From positions 775,045 to 801,549 of the forward strand of contig WELB01000009.1 in assembly GCA_009602725.1 (NCBI GenBank): 26,505 bases of DNA. The letters are read 5' to 3'. The translations under genes were made by a program, and so were the position numbers. Each line of letters starts with the position of its first letter. The first letter of the stretch is position 1. The DNA comes from Spirogloea muscicola (Eukaryota > Streptophyta > Zygnematophyceae > Spirogloeales > Spirogloeaceae). This document shows, in pieces, positions 12,701 through 21,700 of the stretch. The notes under the pieces were generated by a model, which made no database searches, was not told the origin of the DNA, and saw nothing but the letters and a program-made list of their open reading frames with translations.

Positions 12701-15194
12701 GTGCGTGAGCACAAAGCAGAGCTAGCGAAGCAGCGGGAGCAGGTCAAGTGGCACAATGAGGGCCTGGATAGGGAACGGCAAGATACTCAGAAGGTCATTG
12801 ACGGGATGACTGATGAGCTAAGGGGCTTGCAGGAGGAGGTGCGGCAGAGGGATGAGACTGTCAGTCAACTACAGGAGCAGGCGCAAGAGGCAGCAACACA
12901 GGCGACTGGAAGGCTGGCCGAAGAGACCAAGAAGGCGCAGGACGCTGGTACAGAGCTGGCAAAGCTGCGCGAGCAGGTCAAGTGGCAGGAGGAGTGCCTA
13001 GAACGGGAGCGGCAGGCCAACCAGAAGGCCGCGGATGAGCTCAAGAGACAGCTGCGGAGCCTGCAGGAGGAGTTGCGGCGGAAGGAGGACACCGTTGAAC
13101 GTCTGCACAAACAGGCAGAGAAGGAAGCAGCGCAGGCAGCATCAAGGCTTGAGGAAGAAGAGGTGAAGGTGAAGGAGGCTGGAGCTGAGGTTGCAAAGCT
13201 ACGCGAGCACATTGACTGGCATGAAGAGGGCTTGGACTCAGAACGGCAGGCCAATCAGAAAGCCATAGACGAGCTCAAAGTCGAGCTGAGGAGCCTGCAG
13301 GAGGATTTGCGACAAGGGGATGAGCGAGTCCGCAACCTTCATGCAGAGGCAGAGAAGGCAGCACAGCTGGCGGAGGCAAGGTTGGCTGAAGAGGTTGAGA
13401 AGGGGCTGGAAGCTGGAGCAGAGCTGGTGAAGCTGCGGGAGCGGGTCCAGTGGCAAGATGAGGGCCTGGTAAGGGAACGGGAAGCCAACCAGAAGGCTGC
13501 TGATGAGCTCAAGAGAGAGCTGAGAAGCCTGCAGGAGGATTTGCGGCAGAAGGATGGAGTGCTTCATGATGTGCATGCGGAAGCAGAGAGGGCAGCACAG
13601 CATGCTGCAGTAAGGCTGGAAGAGGAGAGAAAGAAGGTGCTGGAGGCAGGAGCAGAGCTGGCAGAGCTGCGCGAGAAGGTCAAGTGCCAAGAGGAGGGCC
13701 TGGAGAGGGAGCGGAAGGACCATCAGAATGTCATGGACGAGCTCAAGAAAGAGCTGGAAGGCTTGCAGGATGTGGTGCAGCAAAGGGATAAGGCAGCCAG
13801 TGCTCTGCATGAGCAAGCAGAGAAGGCGGCCAAGCAGGCGGCAGCGATGCTTGACAAAGAGACGAAGAAGCTGCGGGAGGCTGGAGCTGAAATAGCAAGG
13901 CTGCAGGAGCAGGTCAAGTGGCAAGAAAGGTCACAGAGAGAGCGACGAAGCGATGAGAAGGCTTCAGACGAGCTCATGATGGAGCTAGGGAGGCAGCAGG
14001 AAGAGCTGCAACGAAGGGATGCCATGGTCAATGATCTGCACGAGCAGGCAGAGAAAGCAGCACTGCGAGCAGCCAGAAGGCTGGAAGAGGAGGCAGGGAA
14101 GGTCCAAAGTGCTATGGAAAAGATGGCCAACAGTATTGCAGGCATGCTGGATCTGGAGGCGCAGAACAAAATGCTGCAGGAAGCACTTGATCAATGCCAA
14201 AGTAAAGTTGATGATAAACAGCTGCAGCCTCACCATCATCACGGCAATCATGGCAGTCCATTTTCACCACGGTCACTTGACCACTCGCCAAGTAGTACCA
14301 TAACTGATCACGCCCCGGGCTCTCTGCACCAAGGAGGGACGCCATACTCTGGCCCGAAAGATGCAAGGTGAATGAGCATGACACTTGATGTGGTAAAATG
14401 AGCACTAAGACCTTCTAACCACAGCCTGCTGCTGTTCTGATCTGACGTTGTTTTGTCTGCAGGTCCTCATCACTACGAAAGGTCCTATTTCGGCATCAGA
14501 TTGCAGCTCCAGTGCCAGTGACAAGCAGGGCTAAACGACAGCAATACCTCGTAGATTCGGCCTGGTACGACCAGACACGCAAGGTAATTTCTTGGCTTTT
14601 TCCGCAAGTCAGGTGTGAGGTGACTTTGCCTTCCATTGGATTTCCGCGAGTGCTCAGTATCTACAAGTTTCAGCTGCTTCTATTGCTGATGAGGCTTGTC
14701 TTAAGCCTTGATGAGGTCTGTAATGCTCTTGGTGAGCATCCCTATGCTCATACACGAAGGAGCTCATTATATTGTGGATCAAGCCTACCAGATTGAGTAA
14801 TGAACAGAGAGAGGCTCAAACTCTTACAGTACAGGATGTGTACCTTTCATGACATACAGGACTTCGAGCAGATGCAAAGAAGCGTGGAAGACTTCAAGCA
14901 GCAGCTGGAGGAGGAGCGCAATTGGAGATTCAGACTTGAGAAGGTCATTGCTCAGCCCTAGCAGCTACCACTTGACCAAGCATGCTGCTCGATGTATCAC
15001 ATGAATGCAGTGCTATAGTAGTGCACTTCGCAAGCATGCCTATGACAGACTTTCTTACCAAATCTCTGCACTGAGCTGATTAGCTGTTGCATGTGTCGTA
15101 TTCCATTTGATTGCAATCCTGCCATCTGCAGGAGCTTCAAGAGCTGCAAAACGACGAGCAGCTGCAAACTACAGAGCCTAAATTCGACAGATGA
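9717..15194 (+). CDS. Giant coiled-coil protein with ten 78-residue repeats (5 exons, 1,557 aa)
   Basis: I do not recognise an orthologue. Exons: 9717-9895, 10141-14367, 14463-14583, 14860-14943 and 15132-15194; all borders are GT-AG and the phases fit (4,674 bases). Residues 1 to about 90 are Pro/Ala/Ser-rich and probably disordered. From about residue 95 almost the whole protein is predicted coiled coil rich in Glu, Gln, Lys, Leu and Ala. Residues 611-1389 (11792-14128) are ten tandem repeats of 78 residues (the last 77). Typical blocks are KLREQVKWQEECLERERQ, DELKRQLRSLQEELRR and AEKAAxQAxxRLEEE. The tail has a His-rich stretch (PHHHHGNHG) and a Ser/Pro-rich segment, and ends ELQELQNDEQLQTTEPKFDR. 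The first exon is the least certain part: without it, translation could start at 10058 or 10151. A cytoskeletal, centrosomal or chromosomal scaffold role is inferred from the fold class only. Confidence 0.85.
11792..14128 (+). repeat. Ten tandem 234-base coding repeats (78 aa each)
   Basis: The array sits wholly inside the large second exon. Repeats start at residues 611, 689, 767, 845, 923, 1001, 1079, 1157, 1235 and 1313. Units keep exact length except the last, which has lost one codon, so register has been preserved by selection. They differ at many positions, so the array is old. The most constant positions are the xLxEQVKW start, the central SLQEEL and the late AEKAA and RLEEE blocks. 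78 is not a multiple of 7; it equals eight heptads plus two hendecads, which would keep a continuous coiled coil. Confidence 0.9.
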
Positions 15195-15223
15195 GCAGGA
15201 GCAGGTGTAGGAGCATGCTCTAT

Positions 15224-15228
15224 TGTAA
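15224..15228 (+). terminator. TGTAA poly(A) signal of the giant coiled-coil gene
   Basis: TGTAA lies 30 bases after the stop codon at 15192-15194. TGTAA is the usual poly(A) signal of chlorophyte algae, so it supports both the 3' end of this gene model and the lineage. Confidence 0.55.
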
Positions 15229-16092
15229 CCACCAAGGTGACTCTTGTTTAGCCATCGCCCTGAAGGTAGGGTGACAAATAAGATTTGAGGAGCCATCATT
15301 GGGTGCAATAGAAGGTGTGGGCAACAGTTGCGAGCACATTGGGCTTGCGGTACAGGAATCTAATGACATGGTAGGAGATAGTGATTCTTCTGTCCCGGTA
15401 ATCCACCAGCTTACAAGACCGCCTTGTTGGCATTTGCAGTGATTGCAGTGATTGTAGGAACTCAATGTAAGCTCCATTGCATCAGGATAGGCAGAAATGC
15501 AGTAATCAGGCTCAGCCTGACAGCAAGATCATCAGAGAATTGACAACCCTTCTGCTATTGTGTGTGTTAGCTGCATGTGGAAGCCTATATACAACCTGCC
15601 ACTTGCTCTTTGAAATTAATGGGAGACTTAATCACTAGCGACAGGAGCAGACAGCGCTGTCCGATCGGCCTTTTGTCGAATATCGCACGGCCCGCAGAGA
15701 GAGGCACGAGCGGGCAGATTGTGGCAGGCGGGTTCTGATGCATCCCCAGATCTGCAGACCGCAGTCTCGGACTAAAAGAATCTGCCCATCACGGTACCAG
15801 AGGACTGCGTTCCCAGCCCCCCGCCTGCAACCTGCAGTTGCAGCTCGCGGCGCCGGCGGGCGTTGCGCCGCCGCCGGACTCCTCCCCGCTCCCCGCCTCG
15901 CGGCGCGGCAGTTGGCGTCGGCTTCGCCAGCCAGGCGGCCGCCCATGCCTCGTCGCGGTCCGGCTACATCCTGCCGTGCCTTTGGGCGACTCGTCAGTGC
16001 CGCCATAGTCGGAGTTGGTGCTTCGGCGATGTGTACCTGACGAGCGGCAGCGCCTTCAGAGGGGCTGCAGACCGGCGGCAACCTCCGCGCAC
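15229..16092. other. Intergenic region with GC island before ZYP1
   Basis: There is no credible gene in this 0.86-kb stretch. The first 500 bases are ordinary intergenic sequence. From about 15780 to 16140 the sequence is GC-rich with many CpG, matching the islands at other gene starts, and is probably the ZYP1 promoter and 5' UTR. The open frames on both strands of the island are Arg/Ala/Pro-rich and match nothing I know. An upstream non-coding exon of ZYP1 could lie here. Confidence 0.45.
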
Positions 16093-18513
16093 ATGGCCGC
16101 GCAGATGTCGGCCTCGCGGTTGCCGACAGCCAAGATGAGCCTGATGGACTATTCCCGGCCCTCGCTGAGATCCATGCTGATGCAGAGGAAGTCCGCAGGC
16201 CAACAGGATTTCCAGTCCACCGCTGCTGACGAGAGCTTCGTAAGAGCTCCCGCACAGCAACAAGACATCCCTGCCGGAGAAAGTTTCAGCCACTTGAAGC
16301 TAACGGCGGGTCAGAGGACTAACACTGCTCCTTACTGCTGCAGTGCATGTCCTATGCAGATGGACTACCTGTCTACGACCATAGTGCCATAGGATGCCGG
16401 CTGATACAGAAGGCATTGACGTCTGTGTGACAGAAAAGATGATGCAGGAACAAGCTTGCGCCAGATCCGACCTCCAATTATTGCAAACCAAGCTGCAGAA
16501 AGCCGAGGAGCAGATCCAGCAGCTGGAAGCAAAGTTGCAGCATACATCTGGGGAGAATGCGAAATTGAAGGCCAAGCAGAATGAAGACTTGAAGCTTTGG
16601 CAGGGACTGGAGGCCAAGTATCTGCCTACGAAGTCCATGTGTGACCAGCTCATGGACTCTGTCAATCAGCTTGAACAGCAAGTCCGAGATGGTGAGGCGT
16701 TGTCGCAGGCAGCTTGACTTATCGAACTAAATGTTGCAAGGCAAGGCTTGCTCGGAAAAGAATAAGCACTTGACTTCCGGCTTGCAGCATCGTTTACGTG
16801 ATTGCAGCTGAGAGTTGCAAGGCGCAGTTGGAAGGAAAGCTTGCAGAGCGATATGTATTCTATGATACTGTGAAGACAAGCATCACTGAGCTCAGTGATG
16901 CCAACAGAAGCTTGAAAGAGGAAATTGACCAAGGTGACACGGCTTGTGATATGCTTGTAAACACATGAGTATGACTTCTGCATACTGCACAGGTCGTAAG
17001 GACTAACCACCAAACTAGCAAGATAACATGCAAGCCCCTGTATGCTTCAGACGAATTATGACTAATTGTTATGGTCCTGTTGTGGCAGTCCATAGATATG
17101 ACGAAGAGCTGAAGAATGACATTGAGAAGCTGAGACAAGAGCACAGCTTGCAGAAAGAAGACCTTGAAGCCATGACCCAAGAGATCCGACAAAAGGAGGA
17201 CGAGAAGACCAAGCTTCAGCACCAAATGCAGGATCAAGTTGTGACCGTGCGGGCAGAATGTCAGCAGCAACTTGAGGAAATGTCAAAGAGTCACCAAGAG
17301 GTAAGCAATGATGAAGGCCAGACATATATCTGGACTATGCTCCTGGATGACCTCAAACCTGGGTGGTCTTCTGGTGTAGGAATTGTCAAACTTGAAAGCG
17401 GACTATGAAGCACGTGAAGCAGCCATACATAAAGAAGCAGATGTAAAGCAGCATGAGCTTCAAGCAGCCACTGAGGCAGCACATGAGGATCTTGCAAAGC
17501 ACAGAGCAGCCACTGTGCTCCAATTGGAGTCAAAGGAAGCAGATCTACAAAAGTTCCTTGAAGAGTTGTCAGCCAGAAATAATCAGGTACTCGGTGAACC
17601 TGCAACATTGCGCTCTGCTTGGTGAATCCGCGACATTGCGCCATGATTGTCGAACGGCGACGGCTTAACAAGCACTGCATTGCTTGCTCTGTCAATGCAC
17701 ATCAACTTCCCATGCACTTCATGCTTGCAGGAACTCCTTGACATGAGGCAGAACTTCGAAAGCAATGAAAGGAATCTCAAGGCTGCTGAGGAGTCAAAGA
17801 CTGCAGCTGCATTATCAGAAAGGGATGCAGCACTAAGGCAGATTGAAGCACTGCAGGACCATCTCCTGCAAGCCAAGTCCGCAGCAGACAAGGAGTCCAA
17901 AGAGAGGATGGAAAAGGATGAGAAGGCCTTGGCAGAGCAGCAACTGTTGGCAAAGGCTTTGTCTGCCAAGGACGCTGCAGAAGCAACAGTCAAGGAACTG
18001 CAGGAACTGGTGTATGTGTCAACGACTGCCAAGAATGCAGCAGAGGCTAAGGTCAAGAGTTTGCAGGAACTGGTGTATGTATCAACAGCAACAGCAGAGC
18101 ACAGGCAGAACAATGACGATGAGATAAGGGCAATGACTAGGAGGCATTGCAGGACAATCGACGCAGTGCCCACCAAAGAAGAAAGTCTGCATTCGAGCAA
18201 GCAGCAGCAAGAGGATCTTGTACTTCTTAAGGCCATGCCAAAGCGAAAGCAGACTGCCGAAACCATGCCTTTCCGACAAGGGAGTCAGCGAGCAAGCAAG
18301 CAGCAGCAAGAAGAATGCGTAGTTCTGAAAGGCATGCCAAAGCGGAAGCAGGCAAAGAGGACAAGGACAGTGGCAAGTAGAAGAGTAAGTCCGAAAAGAC
18401 TGGCAGGCCAAGCTGCAAGATTGTCCAGAACAAGGGGTGCCCGTGGCCTTGGGAATCTCTTTGGGTCTGAGGACCTTGATATATATGATGAAGATGACCC
18501 CTATGCCTTTTGA
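16093..18513 (+). CDS. ZYP1: ZYP1-type synaptonemal-complex transverse filament protein (6 exons, 600 aa)
   Basis: ZYP1 forms the transverse filaments that zip homologous chromosomes together in meiotic prophase. Exons: 16093-16309, 16434-16691, 16808-16933, 17089-17300, 17380-17586 and 17731-18513; GT-AG borders and phases agree (1,803 bases). The family-specific N-terminal block is clear at about residues 62-160: SFSHLKLTAEK, ENAKLKAKQNEDLKLWQGLE and KSMCDQL, as in flowering-plant ZYP1. The middle (about 75-465) is coiled coil. The C-terminus is basic, with NLS-like KRKQAKRTRTVASRR, and ends NLFGSEDLDIYDEDDPYAF, like the plant ZYP1 tail. Flowering-plant ZYP1 has about 870 residues, so the coiled coil is much shorter here. 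Two internal duplications occur near the C-terminus. The start at 16093 has a good context (acATGG); 16135 is an alternative. A TGTAA at 18759-18763 may end the transcript. Confidence 0.9.
17968..18093 (+). repeat. 63-base tandem duplication inside ZYP1
   Basis: Two adjacent 21-residue units, AKDAAEATVKELQELVYVSTT and its neighbour AKNAAEAKVKSLQELVYVSTA, differ at only a few residues. 21 residues is three heptads, so the duplication lengthens the coiled coil without breaking its register. Confidence 0.85.
18196..18351 (+). repeat. 99-base-period duplication in the ZYP1 tail
   Basis: SKQQQEDLVLLKAMPKRKQ is followed 33 residues later by SKQQQEECVVLKGMPKRKQ. Each copy carries a basic PKRKQ patch, so the C-terminal tail has a doubled basic, possibly nuclear-localising or DNA-binding, motif. 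Confidence 0.8.
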
Positions 18514-18758
18514 CGCAAGGTCTTCTGAGCATGCCCAGCTTAAGGTACTTAGCCAAGCAGAGTAAGCGCTAGCGAAGATGCTCCCTCTATGCATTGCAGT
18601 CTGGGCTGAATAGGTACTTGAAGTTGTGCTATCTAATTGTTGTTTATGATTACCTTGCTCAGCCATTGCTGCATGCTTCTCCAAGATTCAACTTTTTACG
18701 TCCACCTTTGCTAGCTACCTACCTATATGCAGCCAACTATGTGCTGACAGGTTGTGTA

Positions 18759-18763
18759 TGTAA
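18759..18763 (+). terminator. Possible TGTAA poly(A) signal of ZYP1
   Basis: A TGTAA motif about 245 bases after the ZYP1 stop, just before the 3' end of the convergent KdtA gene. If used, the two convergent transcripts nearly meet or overlap. A five-base motif is weak evidence alone. Confidence 0.35.
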
Positions 18764-18794
18764 GGTTGTGTATGCGGCAACCTACAAATATCAC

Positions 18795-21700
18795 TTACTG
18801 CAGCATGTCGTGAGCATGCAGACCAACCATTGTTTTCAGTGTGGCAGATTCAAGGGCCTCGCAGACGCTGTCAAGGATTTTGGAAGCTACTGAAGATGCA
18901 GCTGCCCTGGCTGCTGCTTGCCGAGAATGGAGGGCCTCATAGTCAGATAGCAACATCTGTAGTGCATCTTCCAGCTCCTCAGGGTCGGACACCTAAAGAA
19001 TGTTTGCATGCAAGCACACAAAGAGAGGGTTCGGTAAACAATGAGTAGGCCCACTGTAATTTATGTCTCTCGCTTGCTCATACCCTGAGTCATCTCCCTC
19101 TTTTGCAAGTCTGCTTCAGGCTCAAGGTAGTGTTGACAGCATACCTGAAGAAGTGACAAAGGGTCCAGCCTCTGCAGTGTAGCAATCATACTGCTGAAGT
19201 GGCCTACATGCTTTCCTGCAATCCTAGCCAACATGCCAGGTTAACTGCTGAACTGCTTTCAAACTTATACACTGCAGTTTCCTTCTGTCAAATACATTCC
19301 AAATCTGGACCAAAATATACGAAAATGCCTGTATGCACTGTCGACTTGTCATATTTGCCTAAAGGCATGCAGCCATTGAGCTTAGCTTACACTGTGAAAA
19401 TTGTTCTATTAGGCAGCTTATACTGACCATCATCGGGCTCCATACTTGAGCATGAGTGGCATGTGAGCAGGTATTTGCATGCATGTAAATGATACTCAGT
19501 CAATAAGATGTCCACAAGTTTGCACCTGTGAGGACTGCGCAGCCTGCTGCGGCTGCTTCCGCGAGGTTGTGACCGCGACAGTGCGGCAGGAGGGATCCTC
19601 CCACAAACGCCACTGCCACCTCTGCATACAGTAGCTGCAGCTCGCCTGCCACAACGGTGACCGCTGACGCATATGGAGTCATCCATGGCACGAGCTGCTC
19701 CGACTAACCCAGAAGCGGCGTGCTTTGGCCCGAGGACAGTCCAGCTTGCGGGTCAACACGTAAAAGCCGGTAGCCTTGAGGTCATACCAAGGGTGTCCAC
19801 CAAGTAGATGTCGGTTGCGGAAGTCACAGGCTGCTGCATGGACCGCCGAGCAACTCGCAGTCCGCGGGACAGCAGAGCCTGCGCAACCAGCACAGCAGCA
19901 AACTGCATGAAAAGAGGCACTCGGGCTGGCAGAGGCTTGAGTTGCATGGGGACATGGGGCTTGCCCTGGCCACGAGTTACTTCAGTGTCACCTTGGCAAT
20001 GTCATTCCCTCGCTCTGGCTGCCGGGGGGCTATGACCGTGAGCAAGCCCGGGACCTTCACAGCCAGCCGTTCATGTACTTGTGCCACAACTGCAAAGCAA
20101 GTTAAGCCATGATCCCTGGTAAGTGCTTTTAGCAAGTACTTGGAGTTGCAGCAGTGTCAAACTCGACTGTCTTAGGAGAGCAAAGTGCAAACATAAGGTG
20201 AGCAGAATCTGGTGTTGGGCAATCTGTTAATTACTTTCTTCTTCTCCTGAGTGAGTGCTGGCAGCCAGCCATGACTTGCGCGCAGCCGGCTGTAGCTGCT
20301 GCTTGAAGTGATCCTTCGTTGCTCTGGCAGCGGCGGGGTGGATCTGCGACAGGAGCTCGGTGGTGGCTGCACAGCTTGCAGCGACAACGCCGCAGCTCAG
20401 CTATGACAGGAGATGCTCCGTGAGATACTTACAATCTGGGCACATCCTCAAGCAACAGCAAGTATAAGCATCAATAGAGTGCCTCGCAAATGGAAGTGCA
20501 GAAGGCCACTCAGTCACTCACCGTACTTGAGGTCGCCTGCGAATCTGATCGAGTGAGGTCGTGCCCCCAGCAATTGCAGCCGCACTGCCTCCACTGTTTC
20601 CTGCTCAGTGCTACAACATAACAACTCCTAGTCAGGAGGAGTGGGAGGAGCAGCACAGGAAAGGCAGACGGCACAAGACATGCTTGCCTCTCCCCTTGAA
20701 GGTTTAGAGCTTGAGTGCATCTGCTTGACCATGACAACCTACAATATTCTATGGACCTGGCAGACCCCAGCATTGCGTTCTTGGTGTCTCTGTGGCAAGT
20801 GTACCAATTTGCGCCACTAAGTACAGATGTTAATTAACATTACTTAGCAGCAAGAATTGCTGCCACAGTATAGGAAGCCACCAGAGGTGATCCATTGCGC
20901 CTGGGCTGACCACTTCTGTACAATTCTGTGAGCTCTGTGCACACAGGGGCAGCGCCGTACCAGCGGAAGTATGAGAGAGAAGGAGGCCAACATTAGTGCC
21001 ACAAGTGAGCGAGCTGCTGCCGCCGCTCGCCAGTTCTTGAACGACCTTGGTGACATCCGTGCATTCACAAGAGCCATGGGAATCTGCCGCAGAGCGTTGC
21101 AAGTTGGACAATGAACAATCAGTAGCCTGCGCAACTAGCTATGTGAGAGCATAGCTCTCCTGCATCTCCTGCTGGAGACTCACTGCCTTGGAGCTCTCAA
21201 TTGAAGCTCTAGGGGTTGAGGAGGAGAACGATGTGCACGGAGGTCATGACGTCCTGCCAACCTTGTCACCTGCTGACTGGCCGTCATCATCACCAGGTTG
21301 GGCCACAGCTCCGACTCCACAAGAACCAGCGCATTGGGCCGCCAGTGCTCCAAGAATGCACGCACCGCCGCGGGCGTGTCGATGGGAGCAAACTATGCCG
21401 CAATCCACAGCATGGGGAAATGAGCACTCTGGTCAAAGTTTTGCTGACAAGACCATTGTACTCTCTTGACGTGAAAGAGCGTGAAGCACGATTGCTGGTG
21501 GTGTCACATTGGGGCTTGCATATGACAGTCATGTAGGTACATTCGTGACCACATATTTCTGATAGACCTTAAGGCCATGTTTGGCCATGCTTGGCAAGGT
21601 TATGCAATGACAGGTGCAACAGTCACATCTCTGAGATACATGACATTGGTTGACAATTTGGCTGCAGTACTGGGAAGGAGTTGCCGCCATGAGGCAGAGA

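Noticed and set aside
10072-14405. Long minus-strand open frames opposite the giant coiled-coil gene (for example 13238-13924, 228 codons)
   Set aside because: They are Leu/Gln/Cys/Ser-rich antisense shadows of the repeated coding sequence and show the same 234-base period. No independent motif is visible.
19430-19470. Possible KDTA exon reading ATHAQVWSPMM (resembles HVGHFSPMM)
   Set aside because: No AG acceptor precedes it. A proper exon at 19145-19215 with the canonical HVGHFSSM and correct phases supplies this part of the protein, so the resemblance is chance.
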